Source: Ignavibacteriota bacterium
Lineage (GTDB): Bacteria; Bacteroidota; Ignavibacteria; Tepidaquicellales; Tepidaquicellaceae
Direction: 5' to 3'
DNA: 64,000 nt
Assembly (NCBI GenBank): GCA_026390735.1
Contig: JAPLFJ010000035.1
Span: forward strand, 1 to 64,000
In this document: positions 36,704 to 44,794 of the stretch, piece by piece
Numbering within the stretch: position 1 is the stretch's first letter
Layout: every line of letters begins with the position of its first letter
Position numbers and translations under genes: made by a program
Notes under the pieces: model-generated
The model's input: the letters and a program-made list of their open reading frames with translations, nothing else
Database searches by the model: none
What the model was told of the DNA's origin: nothing

Positions 36704-39634
36704 ATGAGAAAAGAAACAGGCAAAAGGGGAAAAAAGGGACAGGGCGAAATTAAGTTCGAGGATATTTTCGTGCTTAAAGATATCCAGCGCTTACAGGATA
36801 TGTTTTCAGACGCTACAGGCGTAGCATCTGTTATAACTACACCAGATGGTATTCCAATCACAAAACCAAGCAACTTCACACGTCTGTGCAGCAATGTTAT
36901 TCAAAAGACTCAAAAAGGCAGTGATAAATGTAAAGAATCACATTCATTAATCGGCGGGTTTAATCCCGAAGGACCGAAGGTTCAGTCATGCCTCGGATGC
37001 GGCCTCTGGGAAGCAGGCTCAGGAATCTCACTGGATGGTATACATGTAGCCAACTGGATTATCGGACAGGTCCGAAATGACGAAATCGATGAGAATAAAA
37101 TAACGGCTTATGCAGACGAAATAAAAACAGACAAAAAAGACTTCAAAAAAGCACTGAATGAAGTTCCTGTGATGTCCACAGAACAGTTCAAAAAAGTTTC
37201 TGATATGCTGTTCCTGTTTGCAAATGAAATTTCAGAAAAAACATTCAGTAATTTACAGTTTAAAAAGCAGGCTGAAGAAAACAAAAGAACAGCAGAATTA
37301 CTTAAAGTAAGCGAAGATAAATACCATAAAGAACTCAACGTAGTGCATTCCATTTTTGAAAGCCCGGTTGACATCATAATTTTCTCTCTCGACAGATATT
37401 ATTTCTATACTGAATTCACAAAATACCATAAAGAAACCATTAAGAAGATTTGGGGCGTTGACATTCGTAAAGGAATGAATATGCTCGATATAATTTCCAA
37501 CCCTGAAGACAGGATAAAAGCAAAAACCAATTTCGACAGGGCTTTAAACGGTGAACACTTCATAATCACAGAATATTACGGTGATGAAACTCTCAGCAGG
37601 ATTTCGTACGAAAACTACTACAGTTCTGTCAGGAATGAAAAAGAGGAAATAGTCGGAGTGTCTGTATTTTCCATTGATGTTACACAGCGTGAGCAGGCAA
37701 ACGATGAAATAATCAGGCAGAGAAACCTTATTTCGTCTATAATTGAAAGTTCATCAGAAGCAATTTTTGCTAAAGACCTTAACGGTAAATATCTTTTCAT
37801 TAATGAAGCAGGTGCAGAAATGCTCGGTTACAGGGCAGCGGATGTGGTTGGACGTACAGATTCTGAGTTATTATCCGACGCAACTGCAAGGGAATTCAGA
37901 AAAAGTGACGAGAACGTAATATCAGACGGACAATTGTTCATAAAAGAAGAAGAAGGATTAATCGGGGGCAAACTCTATACATTCCTTTCACATAAATCTC
38001 CTTTGCTCGATAATTCAGGAAATGCCATCGGTATTATCGGAGTTTCCAATGATATTACAGAACGCAAACAGTCTGAACTGGCTTTGCGTGAAAGCGAAAC
38101 AAAATTCCGCGATGTAATGCAGACTGCCAAAGATGCCATTATAATCGTTGATACGAAAGGAATTATAACAGGATGGAATAAAGGTGCAGAAAGCATATTT
38201 GGATACAACGAGGTTGATATATTAAATAAAGAACTGAATTTAATAATACCTGAACAATACAGGAATAATCATCATAAAAGCATTCAGAAGACAGTAAATG
38301 GTGATGAAACCGGAGTAATCGGCAAGACCCGGGAATTGTCAGGACAACACAAAAACGGCACAGTATTCCCTCTGGAATTATCAATGTCTGAATTTGAAAC
38401 TGCTTCGGGAAAGTTTTTTACTGCAATCATTCGTGATATTACACTCCGCAAACAATCCGAGGAAGAACTATTTAAAGCAAAAGAAAAAGCAGAAGAAAGC
38501 GACCGTTTGAAGTCAACATTCCTGACTAACATAAGCCACGAAATAAGAACTCCGATGAACGGTATACTCGGATTTACAAACCTGCTGAAAGAACCAAGAC
38601 TCAGCGCAAATGAACGACAGGAATATATCAGTATCATCGAAACCAGCAGTCACCGTTTGCTAAACACGATAAATGATATTGTTAATATATCACTGATTAA
38701 AGCAGGACAGACTGAAATATCCGAAGAGGAAACAAACATAAACACGCTTATTGAAAGAGTATGTAAACTTTACCAGCCCGATGCCGCCAACAAAAAACTT
38801 GAACTGGTTTTTGATAAGTCCCTTACAGAATGTGAAGCTGCAGTGCACACAGACAGTGAGAAACTGTTTGCCGTAATATCCGGCATAGTGAACAATGCGA
38901 TAAAATTTACTGCAAGAGGAAGTGTGCATATCGGATGCACTAAATCAGATAATTATTTTGATTTCTCGGTAACAGATACAGGCATCGGAATTTCTGAAGG
39001 AATGAATGACCTGATATTCGAGCCGTTCAGACAGGTAGACGAAACTAACTCTAAGAAGTTTGAAGGTGCAGGACTCGGACTGACAATAGCAAAAGCATAC
39101 ACGGAAATGCTTGGCGGGAGTATTCACTTTGAAAGCAAAGAAGGCAAAGGTACGGGATTTTATTTTACAATACCAGTAAGACCTTCTGCCTTAAAAGGCC
39201 TCAGGGATATAAAGTCCGTAACCGAAGGCAAAAAGGCAGCAGTTAAAAAACTCAGGGTTTTAATCGCCGAGGATGATGAAATATCAGGAAAACTTATATC
39301 CATTTCTTTAGATAAAATAAGCAGGGAAATTATTACCGTGAGAACAGGAAAAGATGCAGTCGATACCTGCCGTGCGAATCCGGATATAGACTTTATCGTA
39401 ATGGATATCGATATGCCCGTTATGAATGGTACAGAAGCTGCGAAGCAGATAAGATTATTCAACAGTAAGGTTGTGATAATAGCACAGACTGCATTTAATT
39501 TCGCGGGAGAAAGAGAACTTGCTCTCGAAGCCGGCTGTAATGAATACATAACCAAACCGATAGATTTCAATAACCTGAAGAAGATAATGAGCCAGTATTC
39601 AGAACAGGAATCCGATATTCTGTCACCTCTGTAA
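36704..39634 (+). CDS. PocR–PAS hybrid sensor histidine kinase (976 aa)
   Basis: Domains in order: PocR-type sensory domain (~18–175, cysteines 62, 76, 96, 99), three PAS/PAC domains (~205–330, 340–455, 465–582), HisKA with His612 (NISHEIRTPMNG), HATPase (N731; DTGIGI ~758; FEGAGLGLTIAK ~786) and a C-terminal receiver (acidic pair 857–858, phospho-Asp901 in VMDIDMP, EYITKP lysine). No transmembrane segments, so it senses in the cytoplasm. PocR domains are thought to bind small organic ligands; here the ligand is unknown. The phosphorelay partner is not in the immediate neighbourhood. A weak hairpin at 39664 follows. Confidence 0.92.
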   Translation: MRKETGKRGKKGQGEIKFEDIFVLKDIQRLQDMFSDATGVASVITTPDGIPITKPSNFTRLCSNVIQKTQKGSDKCKESHSLIGGFNPEGPKVQSCLGCGLWEAGSGISLDGIHVANWIIGQVRNDEIDENKITAYADEIKTDKKDFKKALNEVPVMSTEQFKKVSDMLFLFANEISEKTFSNLQFKKQAEENKRTAELLKVSEDKYHKELNVVHSIFESPVDIIIFSLDRYYFYTEFTKYHKETIKKIWGVDIRKGMNMLDIISNPEDRIKAKTNFDRALNGEHFIITEYYGDETLSRISYENYYSSVRNEKEEIVGVSVFSIDVTQREQANDEIIRQRNLISSIIESSSEAIFAKDLNGKYLFINEAGAEMLGYRAADVVGRTDSELLSDATAREFRKSDENVISDGQLFIKEEEGLIGGKLYTFLSHKSPLLDNSGNAIGIIGVSNDITERKQSELALRESETKFRDVMQTAKDAIIIVDTKGIITGWNKGAESIFGYNEVDILNKELNLIIPEQYRNNHHKSIQKTVNGDETGVIGKTRELSGQHKNGTVFPLELSMSEFETASGKFFTAIIRDITLRKQSEEELFKAKEKAEESDRLKSTFLTNISHEIRTPMNGILGFTNLLKEPRLSANERQEYISIIETSSHRLLNTINDIVNISLIKAGQTEISEEETNINTLIERVCKLYQPDAANKKLELVFDKSLTECEAAVHTDSEKLFAVISGIVNNAIKFTARGSVHIGCTKSDNYFDFSVTDTGIGISEGMNDLIFEPFRQVDETNSKKFEGAGLGLTIAKAYTEMLGGSIHFESKEGKGTGFYFTIPVRPSALKGLRDIKSVTEGKKAAVKKLRVLIAEDDEISGKLISISLDKISREIITVRTGKDAVDTCRANPDIDFIVMDIDMPVMNGTEAAKQIRLFNSKVVIIAQTAFNFAGERELALEAGCNEYITKPIDFNNLKKIMSQYSEQESDILSPL

Positions 39635-39663
39635 TACTATAAAAGCAAGGCCCCTGCCTCGGA

Positions 39664-39687
39664 CTGTATTTTTATAGAAAAATACAG
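39664..39687 (+). terminator. Possible weak terminator hairpin
   Basis: CTGTATTTTT / AAAAATACAG with a four-base loop, 30 bases after the kinase stop. The T run lies in the stem rather than after it. Confidence 0.35.
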
Positions 39688-39827
39688 AACCTCAATGCAT
39701 ATTTTATTTGTTATACAATTGCTGTAACAATTCAGTATTCCTTATTTCCGGAATTTTTTCTGAATGATGCGAGTGCATTTTCTAATACACGGAAATATTG
39801 TAAATTGTATTAAATTTTATTCACAAA

Positions 39828-40370
39828 ATGGACAGACTGATACCGGTTAGAAAAAAGGAAGATATACTTCCCGGATACATAGGTACACCAATAGAATTGT
39901 TGTTTGAATACCACAACCTTGGCCGTAAGACCGAAATTTACGACAAGCCGCAATTGCTTGTGGGTATGTGTATGGACAACCGCAAACACCTTCACATTCC
40001 CGATAATTTTGCATTCGTCATACGCTCGGGAGGCGCAAATTTAAGGCACAGCGAGTTTAAAGTTTCCTACGCAATAGCCGTCGGTAATGTTAAATACATC
40101 GCTGTTATAGGTCATAATCACTGCGCAATGGTTAATCTCGTCTCACGTAAAGACGAATTTGTAAAGGGCCTGATGGAAAATGCAGGATGGGATGAAGACA
40201 GAGCAGTTGAACATTTTAATCAGTTCGCTCCGACATTCGAAATCGGGAATGAGATAGATTTCGTTCTGAGCGAAACAATACGGCTCCGCAGACGTTATCC
40301 TAAGATTAAAATCGCTCCCCTTCTTTTCCTTGTGGAAGATACTAAACTTAATTTTATCAGAGAGGATTAA
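39828..40370 (+). CDS. Beta-class carbonic anhydrase-like protein (180 aa)
   Basis: Interconverts CO2 and bicarbonate if active. The zinc site is visible: Cys48 with the Asp50–Arg52 dyad (CMDNR), then His96 and Cys99 (GHNHC). The central Rossmann-like strands are FAFVIRSGGANLR and YAIAVGNVKYIAVIGH, as in the beta-CA fold. At 180 aa it is at the short end for the family. The HLHIPDNFAFVIR run shows the usual spacing after CxDxR. No signal peptide. It is followed after five bases by a LOG-family gene, probably in the same transcript. Confidence 0.85.
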   Translation: MDRLIPVRKKEDILPGYIGTPIELLFEYHNLGRKTEIYDKPQLLVGMCMDNRKHLHIPDNFAFVIRSGGANLRHSEFKVSYAIAVGNVKYIAVIGHNHCAMVNLVSRKDEFVKGLMENAGWDEDRAVEHFNQFAPTFEIGNEIDFVLSETIRLRRRYPKIKIAPLLFLVEDTKLNFIRED

Positions 40371-40375
40371 CCGGA

Positions 40376-40954
40376 ATGAGAATTTGTGTGTATTGTGCTT
40401 CAAGCCCCGTTGTCAACAAGAAATACTTCGATGCAACTGAAAGTCTCGGTAAAGAATTTCTCAGTGCCTGTGTCGAAGTTGTCTTCGGCGGCGGAGCTCA
40501 CGGTCTTATGGGAAAACTTGCGGATACAATAATCGCAGGCAAAGGAAAGATTAAAGGTATTATGCCTAAGTTTATGGATGAAGTCGAATGGGGTCATAAA
40601 GGAGTATCCGATTTTGTATACACCGACACTATGCACGAACGAAAAGCAAAGTTCCTGGAAAATGTCGATGCACTGGTTGCATTACCCGGCGGAAGCGGAA
40701 CTCTGGAAGAACTGCTCGAAGCAATCACTCTTAAAAGGCTCGGACTTTTCCTTAAACCAATCGTTATTCTCAATACAGACGGATATTACGACCCGCTGAT
40801 TGTTATGCTCGAAAGATGCGTAACAGAAAACTTTATGAACGCTAAACATCTTCAGATGTGGAAGTTTGTCAGTTTACCCGGAGAAGTTATCCCTGCAATC
40901 AGCAGCAGCACGGAATGGGATGATGGTGCTATTAATTTCGCGCTGAGTAAATGA
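40376..40954 (+). CDS. LOG family / TIGR00730 Rossmann-fold nucleotide hydrolase (192 aa)
   Basis: Members cleave nucleoside 5'-monophosphates to the base and ribose-5-phosphate. Signatures are VVFGGGAHGLMG (36–46), the MHERKAKF segment (Arg89, Lys90) and the PGGSGTLEEL phosphoribosyl-binding loop (104–113). This is the type I LOG length. It is called a cytokinin-activating enzyme in some organisms; in a free-living bacterium nucleotide salvage is as likely. It lies five bases after the carbonic anhydrase stop. Confidence 0.9.
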   Translation: MRICVYCASSPVVNKKYFDATESLGKEFLSACVEVVFGGGAHGLMGKLADTIIAGKGKIKGIMPKFMDEVEWGHKGVSDFVYTDTMHERKAKFLENVDALVALPGGSGTLEELLEAITLKRLGLFLKPIVILNTDGYYDPLIVMLERCVTENFMNAKHLQMWKFVSLPGEVIPAISSSTEWDDGAINFALSK

Positions 40955-40999
40955 TGCATTCTTTTAATCAATAAATATTTTACATAACAAATAATTGTA

Positions 41000-41701
41000 A
41001 TGACAATACATCTTAAATCTTTTCTTGTAATTTCTGCACTACTCGCGTTTACAGTACTTTCCTCTGCACAAAGCGAGTTCACTGTTAAAGACGGCTCTGA
41101 AAACTACAGTGCAAAAATATCGGTTTCTAAATTCGTTAACAACGATTGTTCAGGACCTGGTACCGTCACATTATACGACAAATCAACAGGCAACCTGTTT
41201 CAGTCGTTTAAGTCAGATAATCTTTGCTTCTATCTTGACGGGAAATCAACCCCTTCTGTCAATGTTATTGAACTCTACGGCGAACAAAGTCCGCTGATAT
41301 TCGAAGACTTTAACTTTGACGGATACGAAGACCTTGCCATCAGTAACGGGAATAACGGAAGTTACAGCTCCCCTTCTTTCGATGTTTATCTTTATTCACC
41401 TTCATCGGAAAAGTTTGTCAGGAATTCCGCCTTAACTGAAATAGCATCCGTAAACCTTGGAATGTTCAATACCGACAGGAATAAAAAGAAACTCGTCACT
41501 TACAACAAGTCAGGCTGCTGCTGGCACATAACAACCGAATATGAATTCCGTAAAAATAATTTAGTGAAAACTTATGAACTCGAGGAAGATGCCACGGGCG
41601 GAATTGAATACATAACAGTAACCGAACGTATACTTGTTAATAATTCCTGGAAATCCGAAGCCAGGAAATACAAGATTGAAGATTACTATAAGGATAAATA
41701 G
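41000..41701 (+). CDS. Secreted XAC2610-like protein (233 aa)
   Basis: Signal peptide (…LVISALLAFTVLSSAQS). The mature protein has a DFNFDGYEDLAISNGNNGSY loop, an FG-GAP/VCBS-like calcium-type motif seen in XAC2610-related proteins. A paired-cysteine segment follows (SGCCWHITTEYEF) with further single cysteines. It is probably periplasmic or surface exposed; no enzymatic residues are recognised. Co-directional with neighbours, 45 bases after the LOG gene and 14 bases before the GNAT gene. Confidence 0.65.
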   Translation: MTIHLKSFLVISALLAFTVLSSAQSEFTVKDGSENYSAKISVSKFVNNDCSGPGTVTLYDKSTGNLFQSFKSDNLCFYLDGKSTPSVNVIELYGEQSPLIFEDFNFDGYEDLAISNGNNGSYSSPSFDVYLYSPSSEKFVRNSALTEIASVNLGMFNTDRNKKKLVTYNKSGCCWHITTEYEFRKNNLVKTYELEEDATGGIEYITVTERILVNNSWKSEARKYKIEDYYKDK

Positions 41702-41715
41702 TCAACTATATATTA

Positions 41716-42567
41716 ATGAGCAAAGAATTCATAATCCGCAGAATGACCGAAGATGAAGTCGTTAACGTTGCCGTGGAATGGGCTGCAGCAGAAGGCTGGA
41801 ACCCGGGCCTCAGCGACGGATACTGCTTTTACAGGGCAGACACAAACGGATTCTTTATCGGACTTCTTGACGGCGAACCTATTGCCTGTATTTCAGCAGT
41901 TGCTTACGACAGTGATTTCGGATTTCTTGGTTTCTACATCGTTAAACCTGAATACAGAGGTAAAGGATACGGACTGCAGATATGGAATGCTGCAACAGAT
42001 TATCTGAAGGAACATAACACAGCTTTAGACGGCGTTGTTGAACAGCAGCACAATTATAAAAAGTCAGGGTTCAGACTTGCGTACAACAACATCCGCTACG
42101 CGGGAAAATCAGCAAAGTCAAATGAGACATTCGGAAATATCATACCGCTTAATGATGTTTCATTCGAAGAGATACTTCATTACGATTTAAAACTCTTCCC
42201 TGCTTCAAGACCTGCTTTCCTAAAGTGCTGGGCTCAGATTCCAGGCTCTGTCTCTCTTGCATCCGTTGGAAATAATAGCATAACAGGTTACTGTGTGCTG
42301 AGAGAATGCCGCAACGGATATAAATTCGGTCCGCTCTTTGCTGATGATGCTGATATTTCAAATAAACTTTTCCTGTCTGCATGCAATCTGCTCGATAAAG
42401 ATACTGCCGTTTATCTCGATACACCAGAAGTTAACCCGGAAGCTGTCTCACTCGCAGAAAGTTATGGTATGACTAAAGTGTTTCAAACTGCACGTATGTA
42501 CACAAAGTCACAACCTGAAATTAATATAAACAAAATCTTCGGTTTGACTACTTTTGAACTCGGATAA
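41716..42567 (+). CDS. GNAT acetyltransferase with C-terminal Acetyltransf_18-like domain (283 aa)
   Basis: The N-terminal GNAT fold (about 5–135) has the acetyl-CoA-binding signature EYRGKGYGLQIWNAATDYL after the strand FGFLGFYIVKP. The C-terminal half (about 140–280) is a second GNAT-like domain, as in YitH-type proteins (SITGYCVLRECRNGYKFGPLFADD). The substrate is unknown. Cytoplasmic. It starts 14 bases after the preceding gene and is likely cotranscribed with it. Confidence 0.88.
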   Translation: MSKEFIIRRMTEDEVVNVAVEWAAAEGWNPGLSDGYCFYRADTNGFFIGLLDGEPIACISAVAYDSDFGFLGFYIVKPEYRGKGYGLQIWNAATDYLKEHNTALDGVVEQQHNYKKSGFRLAYNNIRYAGKSAKSNETFGNIIPLNDVSFEEILHYDLKLFPASRPAFLKCWAQIPGSVSLASVGNNSITGYCVLRECRNGYKFGPLFADDADISNKLFLSACNLLDKDTAVYLDTPEVNPEAVSLAESYGMTKVFQTARMYTKSQPEININKIFGLTTFELG

Positions 42568-42704
42568 TACCAAACGACAGCCCTTATAACTCCGCATTCC
42601 ATTCTTTTAATCTCTTGTCACCCTTTCCCCGAAATGGGGCACAATAATACCCTTTACTTGAACACATATTTGTAGTTAAATTATATCAAACAAAGGAGTA
42701 TGCC

Positions 42705-43430
42705 ATGGAATACAAAACATCATTGGATATTTTCAGGAATTACTTCGAGCACAATCTTCATAAAGCACGCCTGACTATGGAGAAATCAGAACATCATAAC
42801 CAGCCTTTCATTACTGTGTCACGGCTTACAGGTGCAGGAGAAATTAATTTTCCTGAAAGACTTTTTAACTATCTTAACGAAGCAGATAATATACCGGGAA
42901 ACCCCTGGATGTACTTCGATAAGGATATTCTTGATATTGTTCTGAAGGAACACAGTCTTCCGAAAGAAATTTCGAAGTTTATGCCCGAGAAAAAGATATC
43001 TGAATTTCAGGATGTGATTGAACAGTTGTTTGGTCTGCATCCGAACGAACACAGTTTAATCACAAAAATCAGCAATACAATTCTGCATCTCTCGCATCTC
43101 GGGAATGTGGTACTGGTAGGCCGCGGCTCAAACATAATTACGGCAAACTGCAAAAACGGATTGCACCTCCGTCTTATCGATAGTCTGGAAAAACGTGTAG
43201 CTAATATTCAGGACTTCTTTAAACTCGGTAAAACGGAAGCAATGAAACTTGTACAGACACAGGACAAACAGAGGGAAGATTATGTCAGAAAGTATTTCAG
43301 CAAAGATATAAACAATCCCTGCCTTTACTCTCTGATTATTAATTTCAGCCATATAAGAACTGAAGATGCTGTGGAATTAATCAGTGAACATATGTTAAAG
43401 ACAGGAAAACTCTTATACATTAATCAGTAA
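42705..43430 (+). CDS. Cytidylate kinase-like family protein (241 aa)
   Basis: A good ribosome binding site (AAGGAG, 42693–42698) fixes the start. The protein matches the cytidylate kinase-like family: ITVSRLTGAGEINFPERLF replaces the usual P-loop region, followed by YFDKDILDIV, GNVVLVGRGSNII and LRLIDSLEKRVANI. The canonical GxxGxGKS loop is degenerate (SRLTGAGEINF), as is common in this family, whose substrate is uncertain. Lys/Arg-rich KLGKTEAMKLVQTQDKQREDYVRKYF would be the LID-like segment. Eight bases separate it from the next gene. Confidence 0.8.
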   Translation: MEYKTSLDIFRNYFEHNLHKARLTMEKSEHHNQPFITVSRLTGAGEINFPERLFNYLNEADNIPGNPWMYFDKDILDIVLKEHSLPKEISKFMPEKKISEFQDVIEQLFGLHPNEHSLITKISNTILHLSHLGNVVLVGRGSNIITANCKNGLHLRLIDSLEKRVANIQDFFKLGKTEAMKLVQTQDKQREDYVRKYFSKDINNPCLYSLIINFSHIRTEDAVELISEHMLKTGKLLYINQ

Positions 43431-43438
43431 TTTAATTT

Positions 43439-43918
43439 ATGTTACTCAGAATACTCGATTTACTCAGGATAGTAATTACCTGTGCTGCATTCTTTATCGG
43501 TTACAGTATCGGCTTTGCGAACGGATACAATCCGGAAGTTCAGCTGCATTTTATGATTCCTATTGTAATTGCTGCAATCGCGGGCCTGTCAGGACTGGAA
43601 GGACTCCTCTTCTCAGATATGACAGCCGAAATAAAAGGTTTTGAAAAAGGAAGCAATTACCAGAAACAGTCTGCTATAGCAATGCTCTCTTATGCTGTGA
43701 CAGCAACAATTATTTATTTCTGCAACTGGGGTATTAAAGCGGAACTGACTGTATTTTTTGCTTTCATTTTCTTCTTCTTTTTCTCGGGCATTAACCACGC
43801 TGTTGATGCAGTGAAAAACAAAAACTATAAATGGCAGAATATAAACCGCCCGTTCATTACACTGACTCTGATCGCGGGATTCTTTTACCCTGTGTATATG
43901 GCATTAAAGAACTTATAA
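43439..43918 (+). CDS. Small integral membrane protein of unknown function (159 aa)
   Basis: Four to five predicted membrane segments (around 9–27, 38–58, 81–97, 103–122, 138–155). The third loop has FFFFFSGINHAVDAVKNKNYKW, where a conserved-looking Asn–His pair follows a helix. I do not recognise the family. Eight bases after the kinase-like gene and two bases before the next gene, so translationally linked to both. Confidence 0.75.
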   Translation: MLLRILDLLRIVITCAAFFIGYSIGFANGYNPEVQLHFMIPIVIAAIAGLSGLEGLLFSDMTAEIKGFEKGSNYQKQSAIAMLSYAVTATIIYFCNWGIKAELTVFFAFIFFFFFSGINHAVDAVKNKNYKWQNINRPFITLTLIAGFFYPVYMALKNL

Positions 43919-43920
43919 TT

Positions 43921-44406
43921 ATGACGCTGGAAAATTTTGTTAACGGCTTATCCGGAGATAAACGACTACGGTTGACAGTTAAACTGTTGAGGAATGCAAT
44001 ACAAATTTGGGATGATTATGCTGAAGGGAAAGAGTTTGAATACACTGACTCTGTTGCCGGTTTAAAGCATACTGTAAGAAAAGATATGATAATAAACTGT
44101 GTATCGGCAGTTGAGAGATATTTAAACTCTGAGGAGAACGGAATTACTGAAGAAATAATGCACTTAAAAAAGGAATTTGTCGAACCTGTAACAGCACTTC
44201 AGGACGGCGACTGGAATTTATCCTATTCTGCTCTTAAGACGTTCTACTCAGCATATAATTTAGTAAATGCCGTAACATTGAAAGAAGAAAATGTCTTAGG
44301 AAATTCAGAAATATACGTCTCCATAAACCATGCTATTGATGCCATTGAAACATCAGGATTACTGACTACTGAACAGATAAAGCAAATCCTGAAAGAAGCA
44401 GAATAA
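43921..44406 (+). CDS. Cytoplasmic helical protein of unknown function (161 aa)
   Basis: I start it at ATG 43921, two bases after the preceding stop. The frame is open further upstream, but those 30 codons overlap the membrane protein gene. All-helical, acidic and Leu-rich (MTLENFVNGLSGDKRLRLTVKLLRNAIQIWDDYAEG…). No catalytic motif and no membrane segment. Last gene of the 42705–44406 operon, followed by a strong terminator. Confidence 0.75.
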   Translation: MTLENFVNGLSGDKRLRLTVKLLRNAIQIWDDYAEGKEFEYTDSVAGLKHTVRKDMIINCVSAVERYLNSEENGITEEIMHLKKEFVEPVTALQDGDWNLSYSALKTFYSAYNLVNAVTLKEENVLGNSEIYVSINHAIDAIETSGLLTTEQIKQILKEAE

Positions 44407-44527
44407 TAAGTATTCTAAGTGAGACTGTACACAGAGAATATATGCTGTACATGGATTAATCATCCAAGGTTAACTATAATAATTATAAGGCAATTATCAA
44501 TATCATGGTTAAGTTATTATAGCATAC

Positions 44528-44557
44528 AAAAAAGCCCCTGAATGCAGGGGCTTTTTT
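44528..44557. terminator. Strong bidirectional terminator
   Basis: Thirteen-bp perfect stem AAAAAAGCCCCTG / CAGGGGCTTTTTT with AATG loop. It works on both strands, between the plus-strand operon and the minus-strand metalloprotease gene. Confidence 0.9.
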
Positions 44558-44579
44558 GTAATCCATATTCTTGTAAACC

Positions 44580-44760
44580 AGATATTTTTGATCTTTAACA
44601 CTGAAAAATCTCATTCTCTAATCTTATCTTTAACCCTAAAAAATCTTTTAATCTGCTAAAATCCGCTCTTTCAGTATCAATCCGCGTTCCATTCCTTCTC
44701 TTAATTTATCACTCATAATTCTGAATTCATAATCGTCTTTTATGCTGTGACATAATTTTC
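44580..44760 (-). repeat. Modular intergenic repeat, minus orientation
   Basis: Reverse complement of the plus-strand modules (TTTAACCCTAAAAAATC, AAATCCGCTCTTTCAG, AATCCGCGTTCCATTCC). It lies downstream of the minus-strand gene, the same 3' position as most plus copies. Confidence 0.75.
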
Positions 44761-44794
44761 TTTACCATCTTTCACACATTTTCACACGTTACTC

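Noticed and set aside
43831-43920. Upstream start for the 43921 gene
   Set aside because: The extra codons lie within the preceding membrane protein gene; the ATG two bases after that gene's stop is the more natural start.
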